From assembly GCA_034096865.1 (NCBI GenBank), contig JAWQFJ010028731.1, forward strand, positions 1 through 45,000: 45,000 nucleotides of DNA, read 5' to 3'. A program made the translations under genes and the position numbers. Shown here one piece after another: positions 10,247-20,890 of this stretch. Position 1 is the first letter of the stretch, and each line of letters begins with the position of its first letter. The notes under the pieces are model-generated. The model was given only the letters and a program-made list of their open reading frames with translations. It was not told the DNA's origin and searched no databases. The DNA is from Theodoxus fluviatilis (Eukaryota; Mollusca; Gastropoda; Cycloneritida; Neritidae).

Positions 10247-11811
10247 ATGGTAAAAACGCGAAGCCACGCAGCGCTGAGCGCCTCTTCTAAGGCAGGTTCG
10301 ACTGAAAGCGAGAGCGAGAGCGAGATGGAATCGCTGTGTGTGGCGAGTGATTTTACGTCCAGTGCTTTCCAAGAGGCAATCGTCTCGAAAGTGACAGATC
10401 TTGAGGCACCAAGTGTTTTCAAGTCAAAAGGTGACGGTGCTGGTGACCCGCTGGAAAAGCTGATACCGATGATGGTAACTGCCATGACAGTGGTGGTCGG
10501 TGAGGCTGAAATGGTCGTTGTCGGAAACATTTCCGGACACTGTACCCGGGGTACTCTGTCCGACCGGACAGAGTACCCCAGTTTGAAATCTCGGGATTTG
10601 AACGAGAACGAGACCGCACCCGCCACTCCGCCTGACTGAGTTCGCACGCCCGGGGAGTTATGCTAAGATCCGGCCGCGTTAATGTATCTGCGTTTTGTGA
10701 CAAACGTCTTGCTCGGCGGTACTGTACTCCATGTACCTAAACGGTCCGCGTGATTCGGGTGTAATCTTAAGCTAAACGACGTTTATTGGCGCTGCTAAAC
10801 GACGTGTATTGGCGCTGCTTAAATGGTCGAAGTCTGAAACATTCGGAACGTCGTTTAGCTTAAGATTACACCCGAATCACGCGGACCGTTAAGGTGCTCG
10901 GAGTACAGTACCGCCGAGCAAGACGTTTGTCACAAAACGCACATATATATATATTAACGCGGCCGGATCTTAGCATAACTCCCCGGGCGTGCGAACTCAG
11001 TCAGGCGGAGTGGCGGGTGCGGTCTGAGCTGAGCGCTATCATCGGTATGTCACGTGACTGTAAGGACGAGATTTCAAACTGGGGTACAGTGTCCGGAAAT
11101 GTTTCCGACAAAGACCATTTCAGCGTCGGTGAGGTTGTCAAAGGGGTGGTGACAGGCATAGAATAGCGACTTACAGGGATTACCGCTCATCGACAAGTGC
11201 CCGAGCCAAAACTGCTATCTGCTGTTCGAGTGCTGATCTACGAGAATGATATACTGCAGCAGTACACACGCCGGGAGTCTGTGAGAGTGTTTGGGGTGAA
11301 TCAGAGTGACAAGGAGACAGCGGAGGAGGTGGAGCAGAAAGTGATCAAAATCTTTCAGGATGCTGGAGTGGAGGTGGGTGTGGATGACATTGCAGTCACT
11401 CACAGAGTACCGGGGAAAGCAGCGAAGGGTACAAAGGCTGTCATCGTGGAATTTGTGTCACGGAGAAAGAGGAGCGAGATAATGAAGCAAAAGAAACAAC
11501 TCAAAGACAAACCAGAATACAAACATGTCTACATAAATGATGACATCACACCACTTCGGGCAAGAATGCTTGGTCACATCAAGAAGATGGGGACATTCCA
11601 GGCATGGACATTTGATGGGAAGATCTACTGCGCCAAGAAGGTACCACTTGGATTGCACCCTTCTGACCGTCCCAAACCCATTGTGATCGAGACGCCTGAT
11701 GACCTGTTCAAGCTGGGGATCAGCAAGGTGGATTACACTGCTTTGGGACTGCCACATCTGGACGAGCCTGCCTACACAGATGGGGCACAATCGTCTGCAA
11801 TGCACAGGTAG
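10247..11811 (+). pseudogene. LINE-C ORF1, L1-like RNA-binding protein, interrupted
   Basis: The ATG at 10247 (MVKTRSHAALSASS) opens a frame with a Ser/Glu-rich stretch and a predicted helix (FQEAIVSKVTDLEA, LEKLIPMMVTAMT). At 10505 a foldback element interrupts it. After the element, with one TSD copy removed, the same frame continues (GEVVKGVVTGIE), meets a TAG at 11164-11166, and goes on in frame into LLSAVRVLIYEND, RRESVRVFGVNQS, AVTHRVPG, KAVIVEFVSRRKRSEIM, VYINDDITPLRARML and WTFDGKIYCAKK. This is the RRM-like plus C-terminal region pattern of L1-type ORF1 nucleic-acid chaperones. It ends with TAG at 11809-11811. The segment from 11197 alone would be 204 residues. Confidence 0.75.
10505..11124. 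mobile_element. Foldback/MITE element FB1, copy 1 (620 bp), 9-bp TSD
   Basis: The ends are GCTGAAATGGTC... and ...GACCATTTCAGC, flanked by perfect GTCGGTGAG at 10496-10504 and 11125-11133. The inverted arms extend far inward: CGGAAACATTTCCGGACAC outside, then a stretch including AGCTTAAGATTACACCCG on both sides near 10760 and 10860. The left arm also holds a local perfect hairpin, GGGGTACTCTGTCC with its complement (about 10546-10577). There is no transposase. A 9-bp TSD suggests a Mutator-like or Merlin-like mobiliser (established TSD ranges). The assignment is inference. Open frames across it are partly its own sequence. Confidence 0.88.
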
Positions 11812-11869
11812 TGGGGCCCTGGGGGCAGGCAGATTCTTTGTATTTTCTCCACATGCATGTCAGACCGGG

Positions 11870-13375
11870 AAAGAGAGAGGTGGTGAGAGAGACAGGGACT
11901 GTGATGGTGATGGTGATGAGAATGAGGGAGGTGGTGAGAGAGACAAGAACTGTAATGGTGATGTGGTGAATGGGGGTGGTGATGGTGATGAGAGAGAGGG
12001 AGGTGGTGAGAGAGACAAGAACTGTGATGGTGATTGTGATGAGAAAGAGGGAGGGGGTGTGAGAGACATGAACTGTGATGGTGATGTGAAAAGTCAGACT
12101 GGGAAAGAGGGAGGTGGTGATGGTGATGTGAAAAGTCAGACTGGGAAAGAGGGAGGTGGTGATGGTGATGTGAAAAGCCAGACTGGGAAAGAGGGAGGTG
12201 GTGATGGTGATGTGAAAAGTCAGACTGGGAAAGAGGGAGGTGGTGAGAGAGACAAGAGCTGTAATGGTTATGGTGATGTGGTGGATAGAGGTGGTGATGG
12301 TGATGAGAAAGAGGGAGGTGGAGAAAGAGACAGTGACTTTGCTAGTGTTGTGGTGGATGGAGGTGGTGATGATGATGAGGAAGAGGGAGGTGGAGAAAGA
12401 GACAGTGACTTTGTTGGTGTTGTAGTGTTTAGAGGTGGTGATGGTGATGGGGAAGAGGGAGGTGGAGAAAGAGACAGTGACTTTGCTGGTGTTGTAGTGA
12501 ATGGAGGTGGTGATGGTGATGAGAAAGAGGAAAGGAGAAAGAGACAGTGACCTTGCTGGTGTTGTAGTGAATGGAGGTGGTGATGATGATGAGGAAGAGG
12601 GAGGTGGAGAAAGAGACAGCACTTGACTTTGTTGGTGTTGTAGTGGTTAGAGGTGGTGATGGTGATGAGAAAGAGGGAGGTGGAGAAAGAGACAGTGACT
12701 TTGCTGATGTTGTAGTGAATAGAGGTGGTGATGGTGATGCGGAAGAGGGAGGTGGAGAAAGAGACAGTGACTTTGCTAGTGTTGTGGTGGATGGAGGTGG
12801 TGATGATGATGAGGAAGAGGGAGGTGAAGAAAGAGACAGTGACTTTGTTGGTGTTGTAGTGGTTAGAGGTGGTGATGGTGATGGGGAAGAGGGAGGTGGA
12901 GAAAGAGACAGTGACTTTGCTGGTGTTGTAGTGAATGGAGGTGGTGATGGTGATGAGAAAGAGGGAGGTGGAGAAAGAGACAGTGACTTTGCTGGTGTTG
13001 AAGTGAATAGAGGTGGTGATGGTGATGAGGGAGAGGGAGGTGGAGAAAGAGACAGTGACTTTGCTGGTGTTGTAGTGAATGTAGGTGGTGATGGTGATGA
13101 GAGAGAGGGAAGTGGAGAAAGAGACAGTGACTTTGCTGACGTTTTAGTGAATGGAGGTGGTGATGATGATGAGGATGAGGGAGGTGGAGAGAGAGACAGT
13201 GACTTTGCTGATGTTGTAGTGGAGGGAGGTGGTAATGGTGATGAGAAAGAGGGAGGTAGAGAAAGAGACAGTGACTTTGCTGATGTTGTAGTGAATGGAG
13301 GTGGTGATGGTGATGAGGAAGAGGGAGGTGGTGATGGTGATGGCGAAGAGGGAGGTGGAGACAGAGGCATGGACT
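11870..13375 (+). repeat. Acidic-coding VNTR inside LINE-C (42-bp and 72-bp units)
   Basis: At about 12079-12240 there are four units of 42 bp, 14 codons each (DVKSQTGKEGGGDG). From about 12310 to 13330 units of 72 bp (24 codons) repeat, reading GGGERDSDFAGVVVNGG followed by Asp/Glu-rich residues. 11870-12080 holds related shorter units. All unit lengths are multiples of three and the tract stays open over two long frames (11699-12550, 12571-13677), broken by small indels near 12535 and 12620. It lies between the ORF1 stop and the endonuclease, and after a frameshift near 13545 it flows into ORF2, so it may encode an acidic N-terminal extension of ORF2 or a third protein. The minus-strand frames are shadows. 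Confidence 0.8.
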
Positions 13376-15339
13376 GTGATGGTGTACTGAATGATATTGT
13401 GTGTAGTGCTAGCGACTCTATTACTGATATTGATACTGACGTTGTGCATGCTGTTGGTGTTGATACTGTGAGTGATGTTATGGCTGCTGCTGCTGATAAT
13501 GATGCTAATGTTGTGCACGCCGCTGATGTTGATATGTGTAGTGGTGTGCTAATGGCTATGTTGTTGTACTTGCCACTGATGATGTGTGTAGTGGTAGTGA
13601 TTCTGTTACTAATATTAATTCTTTATTGTCTAGTACCATTTCAGGTGAGGATAGTTTGGTCACACTTTCTTGTTTAGCATTAAATGTTTGCGGTGTTATG
13701 TCTAAGCTGAAGTTTCCAGATTTTATAGACCTAATTACCAAATATGACATCATTTGCATCAGTGAAAGTAAACTCGATGACTTAGAGACTGTTGATGTTT
13801 CTGGTTATATTGCTTTTTACAAAAATAGAGGGAAATATAGAAGGAAATCTGGTGGGATATTAGTATTAGTTAAGGAATATTTATCAAAGAATATAATTGT
13901 ATTTGAAGAATGCAAGTTTATGGAAAGGGTGAATTCCAGTGTAAAAAGGCTTTACAGGTTTGTTGAGACCGAATTGAGTGAGAATGGTTTATTCTTCAAA
14001 CTTAATAAGGAAATTATTGGCCGTGGTATTCTATTTTGTGCGGTATACATCCCACCGGAAGGCTCAGCATATCAAAATAAGGATGCCTTCTCGGACTTGG
14101 AAGAAGCTCTTATTAATTTTGGGATTGATAAGGACTATATCTGCTTACTTGGTGACGTTAATGCTCGCACTAGTAACTTATGTGAAACAACGCATATTGT
14201 TGATTACCATTTACCATGTTTTGATAATGAAGAGTTGGAAAATCTTGATGATGTGAATAATATGATTGGTGAACGAGTTTCACAGGACACTAATACTAAC
14301 AGTTATGGATTCAAACTGATAGATTTTTGTAAAACTGCTGGGCCAGCTATTGCAAATGGTAGAAGTGGGTCAGATAAAGGTATTGGTAAATGCGCGTGCC
14401 GTGACAAGAGTGTTGTTGACTGTTGTATACTGTCATATAATTTGTTTCCCTTGATTCAAGATTTTATGGTCCTAGATTCTTGTAAATTATATTCTGATGT
14501 CCATTGTCCAGTTGCTTTAATGCTTCACAGAGATGAGAGTCTTGATAGGAATAGTGTTGATGGAATGGTTAATGTCTCAGAAAGTGATGCAAGAAATGGA
14601 AATTCTAATCTTAGCTTGGAAGCAAAATTGTTCAGAAGCATTTGTCGATAAATTAGACAGACATGCAATCAACATTGTTGACGCTGAATTAACCACAATG
14701 CTGCTTTCATTGCATGATGTAACCATAGATAAAATAGACTCTGTTACTGACAAGATACGCAGTATATTAACAGATAGTGCAAAGAAGGTAGGGGTAATTA
14801 AAAAAGTGCAATGTAAAAGTAAAAAAGGGTAAAAGATATAGAAAACAGCAACCATGGTTTAATAGTGTTTGTAAAGAAAAACGAAAAACTTTCTTAAGAG
14901 CTAAAAATAAGGCAAAGCGTTTCAAAAGTGTCCAGACGGAGAATGAAAAGAGGTATACTTGTAAGGAATATAAAAAAGCAGTTAAAAAAGCATCTAGAGG
15001 TTTTTATAATGACTTTATTAAAAAATTGCGAAAAACAAAAAATGCAGACCCAAAAGTTTACTGGAAGTTACTAAAAGAAAATACAAACAGTAAAAACAGT
15101 ACTAAATCCCCATCATGCACAGCCTTCTTTGAGCATTTTAATAACTTGCAAGAAGATGTTGATGATAACTCGAATAATAATGAAGCCAGATCAGAGGACG
15201 ATTTGAATGAATATGACAATGAATTACTTAACGCACCTTTTACAAGAGAAGAAATAACTAGAAGTATAAAAAAGTTAAAAAATAATAAATTATGTGGTCA
15301 AGACATGATAATAAACGAATATACTCACGGACATAAGAA

Positions 15340-16179
15340 ACGCGAAAAAGTTAGTCCGCCTTCGCCATATCCTAACACGTCAGTATGCTTCACCAATGCA
15401 GAATCTGCACTCATCTGCGAACACCACACGTCCCCACTGTTGCCTGCGTCAGTTGATTCCAGCTTGAGCCCACTGGAGACGAGCCTGGCGATGACAATGA
15501 GTCAGCACTGGTCCTGGAGCTGGACGACGGTGCAGTAGCGCTGAAATGGTCGTTATCACAAAAATTTCGGGACACTGTACCTGAGTTTCAAATCTCGGCA
15601 TTTCTCGCGAGAACGGACATTTATAAACGTCATTTAGCTTAAGATTACACCCGAATCATGCTGACCGTTAAGGTGCATGGAGTACAGTATCGCCGAGCAA
15701 GACGTTTGTCACAAAACGCAGATACATTAACGCGGCCAGATCTTAGCATAACTCCCCGGGCGTGCGCGTCACGTGACTGTAAGGCCGAGATTTCAAAACT
15801 CGGGTACAGTGTCCGGAAATTTTGGTGATGACGACTCTTTCAGCTTTAGTAGTCCGTTCTCCTTGAGGCGACGGCGCACTGTCCTGGCGCTGACTCGACG
15901 TTGGGCATTGCCTGGCAAGTTTGCTGATGTGGTAGTCGCCTTCAGGAACTTTTCTTGCCGATGGCTTCTTAAAATGTAGCGGTCTTGCCGAGGGGGCGTA
16001 GCTCGAGGCCTGCCTGACCGTGGTCCATCAGCAACAGTTCCAGTCGCCTGGAAACGGTGCTCTAGACGGTAGATAGTCGAGAGGTGAACATTGAATAGGT
16101 TTGCGACTCTTCTGTGAGGAACACCAGCCTCCAAATGGCCAAGCGCTCGGTTGCGTTCTTTTGCGCTAAGTCTTGGCAT
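15340..16179 (-). pseudogene. Tc1/mariner-type transposase, truncated and interrupted
   Basis: The reading starts at the ATG complement at 16177-16179. Residues 1-50 form a helix-turn-helix (LSAKERNRALGHLEAGVP, VANLFNVHLSTIYRLEHRF), followed by a GRPR hinge (SGRPRATPPRQDRYI) and a second helical region (VSARTVRRRLKENGLL). FB1 copy 2 enters at 15844. After it (below 15540) the frame resumes with HRRPAPGPVLTHCHRQARLQ, a stop, then QQWGRVVFADECRFC, which carries the first Asp of the DDE triad. The following catalytic part is missing and the sequence soon runs into the TIR, so the copy is internally deleted and non-autonomous. The open frame extends upstream to 16413, but the Met at 16179 fits the family. 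Confidence 0.82.
15540..15844. mobile_element. Foldback/MITE element FB1, copy 2 (305 bp), inside the Tc1 element
   Basis: It starts GCTGAAATGGTCGTTATC and ends ...GACGACTCTTTCAGC. The interior from about 15625 matches the right half of copy 1 (TTAGCTTAAGATTACACC, AGCAAGACGTTTGTCACAA, TTAGCATAACTCCCCGGG). The left arm is mostly absent, so this is a shortened derivative. The 9-bp flanks TGCAGTAGC and TTTAGTAGT match at 6 of 9, consistent with a diverged TSD. Excising it joins the two halves of the Tc1 transposase frame. Confidence 0.85.
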
Positions 16180-18539
16180 CGCTGCTGAGGACTGATGAAA
16201 AGGAAAGATAAAATTTTCAGGCCTGCTTTTTATTGAGGTACAACCCCTGAACACTGCTACAGCAAGCAAATTTTGCTGCACAACTTGCAAGTGCCTCCCA
16301 TGAGGCGATAACCATGCCGCATTTAATCGTCCTTTGCCACTGTAAACAGAACGCTGTGCACGAAATGTGCACGTCGTGCGGTAGTTAAGAGTGCAAATGC
16401 ATAGACACTGCACGCAAAATATCTCAAGCTTGTATTTAATATATTTAAAATATACACTAACTTTTTCGCGTTTCTTATGTCCGTGAGTATATTTGAAAGC
16501 GGCGGGAGATCAGATGTTAGGCGTCTTAATCAAATTGTATAATGTTGTCTTACAGTCTGGTGAAATGCCTACAAGTAGGTGTATTGGTGAAATCATATCC
16601 CTTTACAAGAACAAAGGCTCCCCAGAAGATCCATCAAACTACAATGGCATTACTATCATCAGTTGTTTTGGGAAATTGTGCTAAATGTGAGATTGTCATG
16701 TCTTCTTGAGAGTCATAGCAAGATAGGTCAAGAACAAGCAGGTTTTCGGTCTGGATTCTCTACCACTGACCTTACATAGTATCCTAAATTTTTTTCCTTC
16801 AAAGAAAAAAGCGTCTCTTCTGTGCCTTCATAGATTATGAGAAATCATTCGATAAAGTAAAAAGAGCTTTTTTGTGGGAGAAAATGTTAAGTTCTGACAT
16901 TAATGGATTTTTTTTTAGAATTGTCAAAAATATGTACTCTAGAGCAAAGTCATGTGTAAGAGTAAACAATTCTTATTCTGGTCATTTTTCAAGTATGTGT
17001 GGTGTTAGACAGGGAGAAAATTTGTCTCCCCTGGTTTTTGCTCTATTTTTGAATGATTTAAAACAGTTTTTACTTCAGAAAGATGTTGGTTTGTTTACCA
17101 TGTCTAGAGATGCTTATATGGCTAACATGGAGGACTCTGATGTTAATGCTTTATTTCAAATGTTTTTATTATTGTACGCTGATGACACTGTAATATGTTC
17201 AGAGTCAGAAGCAGGGTTGCAGAGTCTATTGGATGGAATGTATGACTATTGTGTTAGATGGCAACTTCGCGTTAATATTAACAAGACTAAAATTATTGTT
17301 TTTTCTCGAGGTAAAATTAGAAACAAACCTGTCTTCTTTTTTAATGGTGAGCCAATTGAAGTTGTGTCTGATGTTATGTATTTGGGATTAAGATTGAACT
17401 ATAATAATAAGTTTTCAGTCACTCAGAAACATTTATTTGATCGAGCTTTGAGAGCAATGTTTTCTTTACTAAGAAACTGTAGAAAATTGTCTCTCCCAGC
17501 TGATACACAGATTGACCTGTTTGATAAGATTATAGCTCCTATTTTGTTGTATGGCTCTGAAGTTTGGGGTTTTAGTTCATGCGAAATCGCAACTAGATTA
17601 CAACTTCGCTTTTATAAAACTGTATTTAAGTTGAGAAAATCAACGCCCAATGCTATGGGTTTTGGTGAGTTGGGAAAAATATCTTTAGACGTTAGTGCTA
17701 AACGTAGATTGTTGTGCTATTGGTATAAATTAGTAAATCCTGAGAACGGAAATAACTTATCAATCATTGCATACTGGTTTTCTTATAACAAGTTTTCGTT
17801 AGATTTGTTATATTCTGAATATTTATCTTCCATAAAAACCACTCTGAATAGTTTAGGATTATCAGGATTTTGGACCCTGCAAGGGAACTTACAATTTTCA
17901 GCAACTTGGTTTAAAGAAAAGGTCAGGAGGTGCTTATACGACCAGTACATTCAACAGTGGTTTACAGAGATAGATACTAAATGCGTGTTTTATAACTACA
18001 GGATGTACAAAGATGAATTTGTGTGTGAAGATTATATCAAAATTTTGCCATACAAACAGTGTGTTTTATTTATGAAATTCAGAACCTTGAATAATAGACT
18101 GCCAGTGCAAACAAATCGTTTTCTAAATGTGCAAAGATCGGAACGCCTTTGTACAAAATGTGCCTCCGTCAACATTGGGGATGAATACCATTATGTGTTT
18201 ATTTGTGATTTTTTTCAAAGATGAGCGATGTAAACTTTTGTCAGCTTACTTTTGTAGAAGACCAAATAGCTTAAAATTTAATCAACTCTTTGGTAGCAGA
18301 AAGAAGAAGGTACTGTCAAAACTAGTTGAATTCCTGAATATTATTTGTAAAAAATTAACTGAATAACTCTAAGCCACAATTTCAATGCTTATGTTGCGTG
18401 TATTGAGTTGTATATTTTTTTCTCCCATTTCTGATTCAATCATGTATGTTATAGTTGGTTTTGTTGTTAATATTCTATATGCCTCCAAGGGTAATGAATA
18501 AATTGTGCCTTGCCTTTATGAGCCTAGCACCCGAACTTG

Positions 18540-18713
18540 AAGGAGAAGAAGAAGAAGAAGAAGAAGAAGAAGAAGAAGAAGAAGAAGAAGAAGAAGAAGA
18601 AGAAGAAGAAGAAGAAAAAGAAGAAGAAGAAGAAGAAGAAGAAGAAGAAGAAGAAGAAGAAGAAGAAGAAGAAGAAGAAGAAGAAGAAGAAGAAGAAGAA
18701 GAAGAAGAAGAAA
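18540..18713. repeat. (GAA)n microsatellite at LINE-C 3' end
   Basis: About 58 GAA units with one GAAAAA interruption. Poly-Glu, poly-Lys and poly-Leu frames are artefacts. It probably grew from the retroelement tail. 18714-19600 is unique sequence in which I see no gene. Confidence 0.95.
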
Positions 18714-19599
18714 TTCCGAGGAGACTATATAAAGCTTCATCTCTCCAAGTGAAAACAAGTTTAAGCGACTTTGTGCGTGATAGAATCGTTTTGATGCATT
18801 GTTTTTTTTAAAACTGAAGAACAACTTTCCTTCAAATCGGAACATAGAAAAATCCTGAAAAGACCTCTGCACTTGTATGAGGCCACTTGCAAGACACTAG
18901 TTGAACTCGGGCCAGAGGCGGGCGATGGCAACAGGCTTGGCAGAGAGAGTAGGCAGAGACAGGTATGCGGGAAAGGGGGAGGAGTGAGGAATAGAAAGGG
19001 GTGGGGGTGGAGGTGGAGAGAAGAAAATAAAAGGCAGCAACCAAGAGTGACGACCGACCAGCCATCATGTGCCGACTCACTCTGGACTTGAGTGCATGAT
19101 AAGCGGAGCGTAAGGAACTGCACTCTCTCGACTCCCAACAAGTCTGCTTCCTTGGTCAGGCCGTCGAAGTCCGGATGGACAGAGGGGAAAACGAATGGTT
19201 ATCAACGCCCTGCAGTTGCTTTTTTGCCGTGCAGGCGTGATGACGTGCAACGAAGGGTAAACAGAACAGTTCATTCCGTACAAGGAGGATAAATGTACAC
19301 ATCAGGAAAACTGGGCAATGCAGTAAGATTACGTCATGTGGTCATGTTTCGAATTTTCTCAAGCGCTGACACCTAATTTGTTGTTAGGAAGTCGCTTTGA
19401 CCGTCGAGCTTGCTCACACCCCTCCTTACGTTCAATGAGAACAAGTGGCTCTGAGTTGATATTGTGGACAGCTGTGTGCAAGGTCACTTCTGAGGACTGG
19501 AGTAATAATTGTGGAAACTGTGGGAAAATAACATCCACAAAGAAACTGTAAAAGTAAATGCGCCTAAGTGAACTGGTTCTTTGTGAGACAAAGTTTGTT

Positions 19600-20200
19600 T
19601 TCCACTGTAGGTGTAGACCTCGTGTATCTTTTCCTCTGTACATGTAGACCTTGTGTATCTTTTCCTCTGTACATGTAGACCTTGTGTATCTTTTCCTCTG
19701 TACATGTAGACCCTGTGTATCTTTTCCTCTGTACATGTAGACCTTGTGTATCTTTTCCTCTGTACATGTAGACCCTGTGTATCTTTACCTCTGTACATGT
19801 AGACCCTGTGTATCTTTTCCTCTGTACATGTAGACCTTGTGTATCTTTTCCTCTGTACATGTAGACCCTGTGTATCTTTTCCTCTGTACATGTAGACCTT
19901 GTGTATCTTTTCCTCTGTACATGTAGACCCTGTGTATCTTTACCTCTGTACATGTAGACCTTGTGTATCTTTTCCTCTGTACATATAGACCTTGTGTATC
20001 TTTTCCTCTGTACATGTAGACCTTGTGTATCTTTTCCTCTACATGTAGATCTTGTGTATCTTTTCCTCTGTACATGTAGACCTTGTGTATATTTTCCTCT
20101 GTACATGTAGATCTTGTGTATCTTTACCTCTGTACATGTAGACCTTGTGTATCTTTTCCTCTGTACATGTAAACTTTGTGTATCCTTTCCTCTGTACTAT
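19600..20200. repeat. 31-bp minisatellite, about 19 units
   Basis: A unit containing TACATGTAGACCTTGTGTAT followed by CTTTTCCTCTG repeats every 31 bp (for example 19638, 19669). Variants alternate ACCTTG with ACCCTG, and some units read CTTTACC. One unit near 20035 lacks GT. Minus-strand frames of MYRGKDTQGLHVQRKRYT type arise from the repeat and are not genes. Confidence 0.95.
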
Positions 20201-20280
20201 GGTTCGTGCTCGCGCGTTTTAAAATGTTTGCTTACCTGCATGTCTGTTTGCCGAAATGTATTTGAGTGGGTATGTTGTGT

Positions 20281-20303
20281 GTGCGCGCGCGCGTGTGTGT
20301 ACG

Positions 20304-20341
<38 letters not shown>

Positions 20342-20370
20342 TATGAGTGAGAGAGAGAGAGAGAGAGAGA
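20281..20370. repeat. (GCGC/GT)n and (GA)n microsatellites
   Basis: GCGCGC then GT runs to about 20340, followed by GA to 20370. 20371-20600 is unique sequence without a recognised feature. Confidence 0.9.
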
Positions 20371-20609
20371 AAGTTTCACATGTCTGATTACGCTTTCGTT
20401 CTCTCTTTTTCTATTTTCATACTTATAATCTGCCTCGGAAGTAATCTCGGTTGTGGAAATGTGTGGTGTCACTGAATCTTTTTGCTAGAGCACGCGCGTG
20501 TGAAATCACTACGGACACAGTTGGACATCGAGTGGTTATATAGTGCGCAAGCTAGGTACGTTCAGGGCAGTTATTAGTGTCCATGTATTCCCAGCCCATT
20601 AGTTAGGAC

Positions 20610-20890
20610 CCGGGGAAGCCCGGGTTGGATGGCTTAGCTGGCGGTATCTCAGGGACACCGAGGCCAGCACCGCCATACGCATCGCGCGTGGTCTCCATGA
20701 GAGTTGCGGATAAGAATAGACCCACCGCGTCTCACCACGGGACTCGTGAAAAGCGAAAACTAGGGAAAGTGAGGCTTGCTCTTACTCTAACCAGCGCTAA
20801 TAAATCTGTAGTCCATAGACTTACATAACCGACCTATAGCCTGTAAAGCCCCATCATCCATCCACCCACCCATCCATCCATCCATCCATC
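20610..20890 (+). mobile_element. SINE, longer copy with tRNA-like A box and ATCC tail
   Basis: TGGCTTAGCTGG at 20630-20641 matches the pol III A-box consensus exactly. A clear B box is not seen. The core has GACCCACCGCGTCTC at 20719-20733, identical to the SINE in LINE-B, and further related blocks (AACTAGGGA, CATAGACT...ACC..CCTATAG). The 3' end is the same CATCC/CATCCACCC array (20852-20893). The 5' limit is uncertain. The tail runs straight into the 21-bp minisatellite. Confidence 0.7.

Larger units (their letters stand above)
15322..16489 (-). mobile_element. Tc1-like DNA transposon with perfect 34-bp TIRs and TA duplication
   Basis: The TIRs lie at 15322-15355 (TACTCACGGACATAAGAAAC...) and 16456-16489 and are exact reverse complements over all 34 bp. 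TA flanks each side (15320-15321, 16490-16491), the mariner/Tc1 target duplication. Removing the element and one TA gives an uninterrupted LINE-C reading frame. The insert plus TA is 1170 bp, itself a multiple of three. Inside is an N-terminal transposase fragment on the minus strand, cut by foldback FB1 copy 2. Identical TIRs suggest a fairly recent insertion. Confidence 0.93.
13546..18366 (+). pseudogene. LINE-C ORF2: endonuclease, reverse transcriptase, zinc finger; disrupted
   Basis: The endonuclease runs from about 13670 to 14510: LNVCGVMSKLK, DIICISESKLDD, GILFCAVYIPP, LLGDVNART and SDVHCPVALML supply the catalytic set. Frames shift near 14640 and 14828. A basic linker (QQPWFNSVCKEKRKTFLRA) leads to RT block PFTREEITRSIKKLK, which is cut by the Tc1 element at 15322. 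Across the element the frame resumes exactly (INEY|LKAAGDQ) into EIISLYKNKGSPEDPSNYNG. A damaged stretch (16680-16870) follows, then YEKSFDKVKRAF, GVRQGENLSPLVFALF and the catalytic LLYADDTVICSES. The C-terminus has a Cys/His cluster (LCTKC...DEYHYVFIC) typical of LINE ORF2 ends, with a last frame change near 18220. The stop is at 18364-18366. About half of the protein (16872-18224) is one intact 450-codon frame. Confidence 0.85.
10247..18538 (+). mobile_element. LINE-C: full-length-like non-LTR retrotransposon with nested DNA transposons
   Basis: ORF1 (10247-11811), an acidic VNTR (about 11870-13375) and ORF2 (about 13546-18366) are all in one orientation, followed by a 3' region ending in a (GAA)n tract at 18540. 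The insertions inside it are a foldback element at 10505-11124, and a Tc1-like element at 15322-16489 that contains a second foldback copy at 15540-15844. Frameshifts and stops show it is dead. The 5' boundary is not determined. It may begin before 10247. Confidence 0.8.

Noticed and set aside
9989..10639. 216-codon frame as a separate host gene
   Set aside because: Only 10247-10504 is LINE-C ORF1. The rest is upstream sequence and the foldback element.
18455..18872. Poly-Glu, poly-Lys and poly-Leu frames
   Set aside because: They come from the GAA microsatellite.
19600..20200. Regular 31-bp direct repeats resembling a CRISPR array
   Set aside because: Units are head-to-tail without spacers, in an animal genome, and no cas genes are present.
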